Of a stretch of 55,266 bases of DNA, positions 29,819 through 38,660 are shown piece after piece; position 1 is the first letter of the stretch, and every line of letters starts with the position of its first letter. A program made the translations under genes and the position numbers. This DNA comes from Chitinophagales bacterium (lineage in GTDB: Bacteria; Bacteroidota; Bacteroidia; Chitinophagales; LD1), in NCBI GenBank assembly GCA_016786765.1, contig JAEUUZ010000040.1, forward strand, positions 1 to 55,266. Reading direction: 5' to 3'. The notes beneath the pieces are model-generated. The model made no database searches, was not told where the DNA came from, and saw nothing but the letters and a program-made list of their open reading frames with translations.

Positions 29819-30511
29819 ATGCTATTACAAGTTGTATTAGATTCAGCAAACAAAGTAGCTTCGGCTGTTGCCGCTGCTCCGGTTGAACAAGCTTCAATGA
29901 ATTTATGGTCGCTCATTTTATCGGGAGGTTGGATTATGATTCCATTGGGATTGTTATCGCTTCTTACATTGTATTTCACTATTGAGCGCTATTTAGTGAT
30001 CAGCAAAGCCAACCAAGTGGACTCTGGATTTATGAATAATATTCGTACACTGCTATTAGACAGCAAGATTGATGCGGCTTTGAACCTATGCCGAAGCACG
30101 AACACACCAATTGCAAGATTGTTGGAAAAAGGCATTAAGCGTTTAGGTCGTCCGGTGAAAGAAATTGAAAGTGCAGTAGAGAACACCGGAAAATTGGAAA
30201 TCTACAAACTCGAAAAAAACCTTTCTTATTTGGGAATCATCGCAGGTATAGCTCCAATGTTAGGTTTCGTGGGTACAATCTCGGGGGTAATAAAAATCTT
30301 CTATAACATTTCTTTGGCCGATAATATTTCCATTGGTTTGATTGCTGGAGGTTTGTACGAAAAAATGATTACCTCTGCATCAGGCCTTATCATTGGAATC
30401 CTTGCCCACATTGCCTTTCACTATTTGAATACGATGATTGATCGCGTTTCCTTCCAATTGGAAAGTACTGCTGTTGATTTTATCGATTTATTACACGAAC
30501 CTTCTAAATAA
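29819..30511 (+). CDS. exbB: MotA/TolQ/ExbB proton channel family protein
   Basis: The 230-residue protein has three membrane segments (about 33-53, 135-155 and 180-200). It carries the ExbB/TolQ signature: I-E-R-Y near the first helix, L-S-Y-L-G-I-I-A-G-I-A-P-M-L-G-F-V-G-T in the second, and G-L-Y-E-K-M-I-T-S-A-S-G-L in the third. With ExbD it forms the inner-membrane proton channel that powers TonB. It is the first gene of an exbB-exbD-tonB-like cluster with 6- and 47-bp gaps. Confidence 0.92.
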   Translation: MLLQVVLDSANKVASAVAAAPVEQASMNLWSLILSGGWIMIPLGLLSLLTLYFTIERYLVISKANQVDSGFMNNIRTLLLDSKIDAALNLCRSTNTPIARLLEKGIKRLGRPVKEIESAVENTGKLEIYKLEKNLSYLGIIAGIAPMLGFVGTISGVIKIFYNISLADNISIGLIAGGLYEKMITSASGLIIGILAHIAFHYLNTMIDRVSFQLESTAVDFIDLLHEPSK

Positions 30512-30517
30512 GGAATT

Positions 30518-30913
30518 ATGCGACTCAGAAGGCAAAGCCGTTTGCACTCAGAAATGAAAGCAGACTCGATGAGCGACATCATGTTTTTCTTGATGTTGTT
30601 CTTCCTTATCATGTCTACATTGGTTTCACCTTCAGTGATTAAGCTGGTGTTGCCGAAATCGAAAGCCGGACAAACCGTTTCCAAAAATAATTTCACGCTT
30701 TCCATAGATGCTGATAAAAATTATTTCGTGAACGATAAACCGGTAGGTGTCGATCAATTGGAAAGTGTGTTGCGAAATAAAGTTTTGGCTGCACCCGATG
30801 CAACTTGTGTGATTCGTGCTGATAACACATTACCTGTGCAAGTTGTGGTAGATGCCATTTCCATTGGTACAAATCTGAAACTAAAAATGATTTTAGCCAC
30901 CGATAAAAAATAG
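30518..30913 (+). CDS. exbD: Biopolymer transport protein ExbD/TolR family
   Basis: The 131-residue protein has one N-terminal membrane helix preceded by M-S-D-I-M-F-F, where Asp about 20 is the proton-carrying residue of ExbD/TolR. A periplasmic domain follows (V-I-R-A-D and V-V-D-A). It partners ExbB in proton-motive-force-driven outer-membrane transport. It starts 6 bp after exbB. Confidence 0.92.
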   Translation: MRLRRQSRLHSEMKADSMSDIMFFLMLFFLIMSTLVSPSVIKLVLPKSKAGQTVSKNNFTLSIDADKNYFVNDKPVGVDQLESVLRNKVLAAPDATCVIRADNTLPVQVVVDAISIGTNLKLKMILATDKK

Positions 30914-30960
30914 AAAAAGAAAAAATGCAATATGGAATTTAAAGAACTATTGCATCTCAA

Positions 30961-31863
30961 ATGGGAAGAACGAAACGTATGTTAGACACTAACTTTCAAA
31001 TAGAAAACAATAAAAGAGAGCGCGAAAACAAAGCGATCAGTTGGATAGTGACCATTGCTGTCCATGCCATTATTTTCTTGTTTTTGTTCTTCTTTGTGAT
31101 TACTCCACCGGATCCGCCTTTCTTTGAAAATGAAGGAGGAATGTCTGTTAACTTTGGTACTAGTGATGTTGGGACAGGCGATGTGCAACCCATGAATTAC
31201 ACTCCTGTTGACGCCCCATCAAACCCTACTGATGCTTCATCTCAACCTACTGCAGCTGAAGAAAATGTGGTAACACAAGACAATGAAGATGCTCCGGTGA
31301 TGGAATCGCACAAAGAAACCAAACCGGTTAAGAAGCCTAAACCGAATGAAGATGCGATTTTCAAGCCTTCCACAAACAATTCAACTACTACAGTAAAAAA
31401 CACAAAGCCTGCCGTAGATGATAACTCATTATTTAAACCAGGTGCAGTAGGCAAACCGAATAACTCAAAAGGAGATGGTGAAGGTGGCGGCCAAGGCGAT
31501 CAAGGCAATCCGAATGGCGACCCCAATGCCACAAGCTATAAAGGCTCAGGCATTGGCAACGGAACCGGCAATGGCAATGGATTGGGTAACGGCAACGTAA
31601 AACTGGTTGGCAGAAAAGTAATGAATCGGTATGTTCCAAAAAATCCTTGCGATGCAACGCGTGGAAAGGTTATGATTGCCATTAAGGTGAATCGAAACGG
31701 ACAAGTGGTGAGTGCAAATTTCACGCAAGGGGGATCAACAACTTCCGATGATTGTTTGGTGAATGTTGCCAAACAAGCAGCCATGAAATATACTTTTGAC
31801 CCGAAAGATGATGCGGCTGAAATTCAAACCGGCTCTATCCTATTCTCTTTCAAAGAAAATTAA
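30961..31863 (+). CDS. TonB-like energy transducer
   Basis: The 300-residue protein has a basic N-terminus, one membrane helix (about 27-47), a long Pro/Thr/Asp/Gly/Asn-rich periplasmic linker (about 50-215) and a C-terminal TonB-like domain (R-G-K-V-M-I-A-I-K-V-N-R-N-G-Q-V) ending in F-S-F-K. This matches a TonB-type protein that transfers ExbBD energy to outer-membrane receptors. The start may be ATG 30961 or ATG 30979; the sequence does not decide. Two cysteines (in N-P-C-D-A and D-D-C-L) flank the C-terminal domain and could form a disulphide. Confidence 0.85.
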   Translation: MGRTKRMLDTNFQIENNKRERENKAISWIVTIAVHAIIFLFLFFFVITPPDPPFFENEGGMSVNFGTSDVGTGDVQPMNYTPVDAPSNPTDASSQPTAAEENVVTQDNEDAPVMESHKETKPVKKPKPNEDAIFKPSTNNSTTTVKNTKPAVDDNSLFKPGAVGKPNNSKGDGEGGGQGDQGNPNGDPNATSYKGSGIGNGTGNGNGLGNGNVKLVGRKVMNRYVPKNPCDATRGKVMIAIKVNRNGQVVSANFTQGGSTTSDDCLVNVAKQAAMKYTFDPKDDAAEIQTGSILFSFKEN

Positions 31864-31915
31864 ACACCATTTTTTTTGGCGATGATTAAAAACTTCAACA
31901 ATATTGTTGAGCAAT

Positions 31916-33184
31916 ATGTCGTACGCGAATACCTTAGATTATCTTTTGAATCAGTTACCTATGTTTCAACGCATAGGAGCAGCCGCCTATCGAAAGGATT
32001 TAGACAATATTATTCAGCTTTGTGATAAGCTGGGTAATCCCCAAAATAAGCTGAAATACATTCACGTAGCCGGTACGAACGGAAAAGGTTCTGTTACCCA
32101 TATCATTGCTTCAATTCTGCAGGAACAAGGTTATTCCGTTGGTGTATATACTTCCCCGCATTACAAAGATTACCGCGAACGGATTAAGATCAACGGAAAA
32201 TTGATTTCAAAGCAATATGTAACCGCCTTTGTCAAAAAAAATAAAGCAAAGTTTGAACCCATTAATGCGTCTTTCTTTGAGATTACCAATGCCATAGCAT
32301 TTCAATATTTTGCCGATAAGAAGGTAGACTATGTTGTATTGGAAACCGGAATGGGCGGACGATTAGACTCCACAAACATCATCACTCCTCTGCTTTCCGT
32401 AATCACCAATATCTCCTTCGATCACCAACAATTTTTAGGTGATACACTCGCTAAAATTGCAGAGGAGAAAGCAGGAATTATTAAGCAAAATGTTCCCGTT
32501 GTAATTGGTGAATGGCAAAAAGAAACATATCAAGTCTTTGAAGAAAAAGCAAAATCGACTTCTTCTATTTTACGATTTGCATCGAAAACACATAAACTGG
32601 ATAATCAGAAAGAAACCACCGCTGGACTTGATTTTTTGTGGAAAAATAAATCGTACACCTCCGATTTAACCGGTCAATATCAATTCAAAAACATTGCAAC
32701 GGCCTTATGTGCGATAGATGTATTGAAAGATACCGGTGTTCTTCTAACTGAAAAAGCCATTCGAAACGGATTGAAAAATGTAAAAGAAAAGACCTATTTC
32801 ATCGGGCGTTGGATGGTTCGTCAGCAAAAGCCGATGATTATTTTCGATAGCGCACATAACGAAGGTGGTTTGAAGTCACTTCTTCAACAAATAAAGCAGT
32901 TATCCTTTGAAAAACTACATTTCGTTTATGGAACTGTTGCCGATAAAGACCTTTCAAAAGCATTCCCCCTTTTACCGAAAAAAGCCATCTACTATTTTTG
33001 CAGGCCCAATATTCCAAGAGGGAAGAACGAAAGCGAACTGCTACAAGAGGCAACTGCAGCAGGATTGAAAGGAAAGTCGTTTTCCACTGTTCAAAAAGCG
33101 CTTAAGGCTGCTCAATCGAATGCCGATAACAAGGATGTTATTATTGTAAGCGGCAGCATTTTCGTGGTTGCTGAAGTTTTATAA
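31916..33184 (+). CDS. folC: Folylpolyglutamate synthase / dihydrofolate synthase
   Basis: FolC ligates glutamates onto folates (and usually dihydropteroate) using ATP. The 422-residue protein has the Mur-ligase-type P-loop A-G-T-N-G-K-G-S-V, the loop Y-T-S-P-H, L-E-T-G-M-G-G-R-L-D-S-T-N, and the C-terminal F-D-S-A-H-N-E-G-G. TTG codons at 31904 and 31907 are in frame, but ATG 31916 (M-S-Y-A-N-T-L-D-Y-L) is the family start. It follows the TonB-like gene by about 50 bp and is closed by a strong terminator. Confidence 0.95.
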   Translation: MSYANTLDYLLNQLPMFQRIGAAAYRKDLDNIIQLCDKLGNPQNKLKYIHVAGTNGKGSVTHIIASILQEQGYSVGVYTSPHYKDYRERIKINGKLISKQYVTAFVKKNKAKFEPINASFFEITNAIAFQYFADKKVDYVVLETGMGGRLDSTNIITPLLSVITNISFDHQQFLGDTLAKIAEEKAGIIKQNVPVVIGEWQKETYQVFEEKAKSTSSILRFASKTHKLDNQKETTAGLDFLWKNKSYTSDLTGQYQFKNIATALCAIDVLKDTGVLLTEKAIRNGLKNVKEKTYFIGRWMVRQQKPMIIFDSAHNEGGLKSLLQQIKQLSFEKLHFVYGTVADKDLSKAFPLLPKKAIYYFCRPNIPRGKNESELLQEATAAGLKGKSFSTVQKALKAAQSNADNKDVIIVSGSIFVVAEVL

Positions 33185-33185
33185 A

Positions 33186-33219
33186 AAAGCGGAGTAAATG
33201 ATATCATTTACTCCGCTTT
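33186..33219. terminator. Bidirectional terminator, 17-bp perfect arms
   Basis: A perfect 34-bp palindrome (AAAGCGGAGTAAATGAT and its complement) begins one base after the folC stop. It lies before the convergent PKD gene end and serves both directions. Confidence 0.85.
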
Positions 33220-33234
33220 AGCCGTGTATTCTAT

Positions 33235-36200
33235 TTAATACTTGATAATTCTTGTATTGCTAAACACATTGCCATTCTTGTCAACTATTGTAAGCACATA
33301 AACGCCTTTGCCAATTTCTCTTAGATTCAATTGTTGTTTTGCAGTAGCATTTATCCATGCTCCTTCCAATACTTTTCGTCCTGTCATTTCGCTTAACACA
33401 AGCATAGCATCACCTGGAACTGAAGCGTTTACAATTTCAATTGTCAAGATATCATTGGTTGGATTAGGATAAACCTTTACAGCATCTCCAACCAAGGCAT
33501 TAATACCTGTCGGGAACGAAACTTTCTTACAAAATTCCATTCGGCAATTTGGAGAACCGGCTCGCACAACCATCATACATACGTAATACGTTTGTTGAGT
33601 ACTCGCATAAGTATGACTTACAGCAGTATTTCCAACAGAAATTACAGCAGGTGATCCATCTCCAAAGTTCCAAGTTACCGTATCGCAAATAGTGAGTGCA
33701 ATAGGAACAAAAGTTATCACATTGCCACTGGTACTGGTTGCGTATCCTGAATTTACATTTGCAGTAAATGAATTATCACATTGACAGGTATCAGTAGTTT
33801 GTTTTCGAATTTCTACATATTTGGTTAATGTTGCCCAACACGTATCGCCATTGATTATTCGTTCGATGCGAGCACAAAGTACGTAATTACCATTTGAAAC
33901 ATAATTATGGGTAACAGGGGTGTTACCGGTTGTTACCAAATCTACAATACCATCGCATGTATAATCCCAGCGTACTATATCCGTTGCAGCAATCACAGGT
34001 GGTGTGAAGGTTACCGTTGGACTGCTCACCAAATTCGCTGTAATGTTTTGATTTTGGAGATAGTTCAAAAATTCATCACATGTAGAATCTTTGTGGCAAA
34101 TACAAACGCAAATACAGAACGAATCTCTACATTCAGTGCCATCAGGGGCATGATTTATTACATATAAACATACCGTGTACACTGCTGCAGAATCATACAC
34201 ATGAATAGGATTAGTTGCATGCGATGTGTCGCCATCACCAAAATTCCAAATGTAACTTACTGTTCCGTTGCCACTAGACGAGTTGTGGAATATAGCTGTA
34301 TCTCCATGCAAGTTATAGGTAAACTGGGCATCGACAATACAGGTATCGCAGTCAATAACAAAGATATCGTAGTCGGCCGATGTATTCGAACAGCCAAAGT
34401 TATTCGTAACCGTTACATGGATCTGGTGGCTTCCTAGGCTTATAGTATTCAGATATAAATAGTTACCTGTTACATTGGCAATCCCATCAACATACCATTG
34501 AATGATAGGATATGCACCTCCTGGAGCAATGGTACTTACATTGTTTGGCAATGGAATGTACAATTTCTCATTCGAACACAGGGTATCGCATCCCAATGGG
34601 AATAACCGCAAATCAGGCTGTGGCTTAATAAACACAGTATTTGAACTCGCAGAACAACCCGATGATTTATCGGTAATGGTTAAAGTATAGTTTCCGGTTA
34701 TCGAAACAGTATCCAATGGAATGGAAATATTGTTCGACCAATTATAGTTGTATGATACCGTGTTGATTATGCTAGGTGTAAGCACAATTTGTACACCTTC
34801 GCACAAAGGCCCCGGAGGAGTTATACTTACTGTTGGTGCCTGACGAACTACAATACAAACAGTATCGCTCTTACTACATCCTGTGGTGGTATCGATTACC
34901 GTTAAGTAAAGAGAATATATACCGGAAGCTGTTCCTGCAGGGACAAAAACTGTAGTTGGGGTAGCATTATTTGGAGAAACCGATAATGGTGCTGTTGCGC
35001 TCCAACTGTATACATAATTATTGTTTAAAGTTGCTGATACCGGTAATGCAGCACTAACGATTGCATTAACACATGCAACGGTACCATTAGGAAAATCAAT
35101 GCTGTACTTAGGAAGGGGCAAAACAATTATCGGCATTTTATTCGATAATTTCTTACACCCATTTGCATTCGTAACTTCAACAGTGTATATACCAAAACTA
35201 TTTACAACGAGTGTATTTCCTGAACCGGGAATAACTGTTCCATCTTTGTACCAAGTATAACTTGTCATACCTGAAGTTGCCGTAAGTGTAGCCGATGATC
35301 CTCTACAGATAAAGGAATCAGAGGTAATAAGTGTGCTGACAGGCAAAGGATTGATAATGATTGTATCTTTCCCGGTAGCTACACAACCTTGAAAGTTAAC
35401 AACAGAAAGATTGATAATATATGTACCCGGACTATTATAAGCATGATTTGTTGGCGCAACACTCGATGTTGTAGCATCTCCAAAATTCCAACTGAATGAA
35501 GCAAAGTTTGAAGGAGCAGGACTGGTCGTCATTGCATTAACATCAAATTGACAAGCAGTTGAAGGGGCAATAATCCCCACATTTGTTCCCGGAACTGTAA
35601 TCACTTTTGTTATCGAAGTAACACAACTTCCATAAGTAATAGTCATTGTTACCGTTCCACTTCCGGTTAAGGTTGTTGAATTCCCCGTTGTAGGGGATAC
35701 TGAACCACCAATCGTACTCCAAGTTACAGTATAAGCTCCTGTTCCTGCTAATACCTGGGAAGTATTCGTTAATACTGCTCCAAAACAACTTAAGTTTATT
35801 GAAAAATCAGGAACAAAATTTACTGTAATATTTCTACACTCTACGAAATCGCAGAAATTTGCATTCTTGGTGGTACAACATACTTGATAAATTCCGGGTA
35901 AAGTATACACATGGCTGATGCCGGCTCCCGGAACAGAAGTTGCACTACCTCCATCGCCAAAACTCCATAATAATGTTGTTCCCGGAGGCGGTACTGCCGG
36001 AATAAATGTTTCAACAAAGTTCATTGTTCCACCAGGACCACAGTTATCAGTAAACGTTACAGTATATGGTGGTGCGGGTAAGGTACATGGAGGTGCACAT
36101 GCAGTATCAATATGAATTACATTAGAGGTAACGGTGCAACCTCCGCCATAAGTAACCACTAAATAATAGTTCCCGATATAAGTGAAAGGCGATGTAGTAT

Positions 36201-38553
36201 GTGTTGGAATATTAGAACCAATGGCTACCGATGGTCCGTTATTTACAGTAGGTCCATACCATTGATAGGTATAAGGCCCGCCAAGGGTAATTGCCGATAA
36301 GAATGTTATTGAGGGAATATTAGGACTCGTAGAAGATAAACAAAACGTGTTAACCGGTGTGGTGATATTTAACACCGGAGGAGCAGGAAGAGCAACTGCA
36401 ATTCCACCTGCTTTATAGCATCCTGAAGGTATGCATGTCCAATATCCACTGGAAGTTGCCGTAATGGATTGTGTGGTTGGAGCTTGTAACACACCATTAT
36501 TATACCAAGCATAAGGTGCTGCACCGGCAACACTAGACGTTAAACTAGCACCAAAGCAGTTTACAGTACCCAATGTAACCGAAGTTGGTGTAGCACTGTT
36601 AACGGTAACTGTTAGTGAAGCCGATCCGGTGCAAGTGGAAACTGAAACAGTATGCGGGTTGGGACTACCCGCCCATAACACAGTTACGGCATTTCCGGTT
36701 TGACTCAAAATAGAACCATTTGCTACTGTCCATTGATATTCAGGCATACCGGCAGGTAATGCTGTATACGTTTTCGTTTCATCCTCACATGCAGTTAATG
36801 GCCCGGTAAGGCTTGGCGAAGGATATAAACTAGCCGTAAATGTTAAGGTATTAGACGGGCAAAACAAATTCGGATTGTTCTGAACCACAGCAATTGTTCC
36901 TCCTGTAATTCCCCATTGAACCGTAACAGTAGTATCGTCATTAGCTAATATAGTACCACCTGTTATTGTCCAGGTGAAAGGGAATTGATAATTTGTAGAA
37001 CTGATATGGATATTCATAATATCTCCGGGGCAGATATTAAAACTCAAGGGTTGCAAAGTAGTTAAAACCGGTTTTGCAATCACATTTACTACAACTTGAT
37101 CGGAAGGATTACAAAAAGGGGTTGATGGGGATGCTGTTGCGATAAGGGTATAAGTGCCCGGATTAAGCCAAGTAATTGCAGCAGAAGAACCGGCAGGTAT
37201 TGTATATGTACCAATAATAATGCCCGCTGAATCTACTTGCCAAGTAGCATTTCCATTGGCCAAATAAAATCCGGTACTCCCTTCACACACTTTTAAATCG
37301 GCTCCTTTAATCTGAAACTTATCTTTAACCGTTACTGTTTTTGTGGATGAACCTCCGCATCCTTTGAGCGAGTCGTAATAATTTATGGTTAACGTATAAG
37401 TTCCCGGAATTGATCCGGCATTAATAGAAGCAGAATTGCTGTTGAATATTGGTAATACGCCATTAACACTTGCATTGCCTGTGGTACTGAACGATCCCCA
37501 GTAGTAACAACCGGGCAACAACGGAATGCTATATACATTGTTACTGCCAACACAAACAGGATCCGGACCGGAAATGGGTAAAGAAGGATAAATAATGGGC
37601 ACCTGAATAGTAGTAGATGCTGCACAACCACCGCTACAAGATAAAGGAACAGTAAGAGTAACTGTTGGCGTACCCGTATATAAAGGATTCCATTGAATAG
37701 TAACTAGATTGGTGAACTGACCGGCAGTTATTGTTCCCGATCCCGGAGGAATCGACCAAGTTAAAGGACTACAAGTAGAAGTGGTACTGTATTGTGTAAT
37801 CAAAGGAGTATCGGAAGCGCATAGCGTACTGTAACAACCAACAGTATCAATCGATGGACCCACCCCGGCTATTATTGTTACCGTATCTATTTTGATATCC
37901 TGACAAGTAAGACATTGTATCGAGTTACTCGTGTTATTATTTGCCGTAAGTGTAACAATATAAGTACCTGGAGCAGGGTATGTGTGTGGGGAAGGGTTAG
38001 CGCCAACATAGCTCGTTCCATCGCCAAAATTCCAAGTAAAATTTGATCCACCTATTGATGTATTTGTAAACGTAACGAACTGATTACTACATGTTGGAGA
38101 AGTAAAGGTGAAATCGGCTTTAGGGCCATTTACCATACAAAAAGTGCGACTAAAGGAATCTCTGCAACTTCCACTATCTTGTGCAACCACTACCGTAAAG
38201 CCGGCAACAGATCCATATCCCCAAGTAATTGTAGCAGGATTGCCCGTAATAGATGTAGGTGTTCCTCCATTCACCGTCCATGTGTAGGTATATCCGGGTA
38301 AATTCGGATAAACGGTATAGGTATTGGTTGTTCCCTTGCAGGCTTTGTCAACTCTTCCTCCCAAAGACCCTTGGGGCACCAGCGAAATACAAATCGTATC
38401 GGTTTTCTCGCAAATTTCTGGAACACGCATAGTAAACTTCGGACAACAACTAGATTGACCGTTTACAGAAATGGAACTCAAAAAAACCAGAATAACAAAC
38501 AGTATAATCTGACTATACTGCATTAAAAATGAGTTGGAGTAACGATTCTTCAT
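33235..38553 (-). CDS. Giant PKD-repeat secreted protein with type A T9SS sorting domain
   Basis: The 1772-residue protein starts with a signal peptide (hydrophobic stretch about 15-30, then S-V-N-G-Q). It is a chain of Ig-like/PKD domains: canonical W-N-F-G-D-G or W-S-F-G-D-G cores are visible at about residues 170, 880, 1030, 1480 and 1660, with many more degenerate Ig-like modules between. Cysteines are frequent and regularly placed, suggesting disulphides. The C-terminus is a type A T9SS sorting domain (V-Y-P-N-P-T-N-D-I-L and G-K-G-V-Y-V-L-T-I-V). It is likely a cell-surface adhesin or matrix protein. It is monocistronic with its own upstream region of about 100 bp, and shows no internal stops. 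Confidence 0.92.
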   Translation of the reverse strand: MKNRYSNSFLMQYSQIILFVILVFLSSISVNGQSSCCPKFTMRVPEICEKTDTICISLVPQGSLGGRVDKACKGTTNTYTVYPNLPGYTYTWTVNGGTPTSITGNPATITWGYGSVAGFTVVVAQDSGSCRDSFSRTFCMVNGPKADFTFTSPTCSNQFVTFTNTSIGGSNFTWNFGDGTSYVGANPSPHTYPAPGTYIVTLTANNNTSNSIQCLTCQDIKIDTVTIIAGVGPSIDTVGCYSTLCASDTPLITQYSTTSTCSPLTWSIPPGSGTITAGQFTNLVTIQWNPLYTGTPTVTLTVPLSCSGGCAASTTIQVPIIYPSLPISGPDPVCVGSNNVYSIPLLPGCYYWGSFSTTGNASVNGVLPIFNSNSASINAGSIPGTYTLTINYYDSLKGCGGSSTKTVTVKDKFQIKGADLKVCEGSTGFYLANGNATWQVDSAGIIIGTYTIPAGSSAAITWLNPGTYTLIATASPSTPFCNPSDQVVVNVIAKPVLTTLQPLSFNICPGDIMNIHISSTNYQFPFTWTITGGTILANDDTTVTVQWGITGGTIAVVQNNPNLFCPSNTLTFTASLYPSPSLTGPLTACEDETKTYTALPAGMPEYQWTVANGSILSQTGNAVTVLWAGSPNPHTVSVSTCTGSASLTVTVNSATPTSVTLGTVNCFGASLTSSVAGAAPYAWYNNGVLQAPTTQSITATSSGYWTCIPSGCYKAGGIAVALPAPPVLNITTPVNTFCLSSTSPNIPSITFLSAITLGGPYTYQWYGPTVNNGPSVAIGSNIPTHTTSPFTYIGNYYLVVTYGGGCTVTSNVIHIDTACAPPCTLPAPPYTVTFTDNCGPGGTMNFVETFIPAVPPPGTTLLWSFGDGGSATSVPGAGISHVYTLPGIYQVCCTTKNANFCDFVECRNITVNFVPDFSINLSCFGAVLTNTSQVLAGTGAYTVTWSTIGGSVSPTTGNSTTLTGSGTVTMTITYGSCVTSITKVITVPGTNVGIIAPSTACQFDVNAMTTSPAPSNFASFSWNFGDATTSSVAPTNHAYNSPGTYIINLSVVNFQGCVATGKDTIIINPLPVSTLITSDSFICRGSSATLTATSGMTSYTWYKDGTVIPGSGNTLVVNSFGIYTVEVTNANGCKKLSNKMPIIVLPLPKYSIDFPNGTVACVNAIVSAALPVSATLNNNYVYSWSATAPLSVSPNNATPTTVFVPAGTASGIYSLYLTVIDTTTGCSKSDTVCIVVRQAPTVSITPPGPLCEGVQIVLTPSIINTVSYNYNWSNNISIPLDTVSITGNYTLTITDKSSGCSASSNTVFIKPQPDLRLFPLGCDTLCSNEKLYIPLPNNVSTIAPGGAYPIIQWYVDGIANVTGNYLYLNTISLGSHQIHVTVTNNFGCSNTSADYDIFVIDCDTCIVDAQFTYNLHGDTAIFHNSSSGNGTVSYIWNFGDGDTSHATNPIHVYDSAAVYTVCLYVINHAPDGTECRDSFCICVCICHKDSTCDEFLNYLQNQNITANLVSSPTVTFTPPVIAATDIVRWDYTCDGIVDLVTTGNTPVTHNYVSNGNYVLCARIERIINGDTCWATLTKYVEIRKQTTDTCQCDNSFTANVNSGYATSTSGNVITFVPIALTICDTVTWNFGDGSPAVISVGNTAVSHTYASTQQTYYVCMMVVRAGSPNCRMEFCKKVSFPTGINALVGDAVKVYPNPTNDILTIEIVNASVPGDAMLVLSEMTGRKVLEGAWINATAKQQLNLREIGKGVYVLTIVDKNGNVFSNTRIIKY

Positions 38554-38660
38554 AGCCTGTATTTTTAATTTACAATAGCGTAATATACAAATTTTTACGC
38601 AACTGTATTTATATGTACAGGCAATAAGTATGCAGCAAAAGCTTAAATCAACTTTTCAAC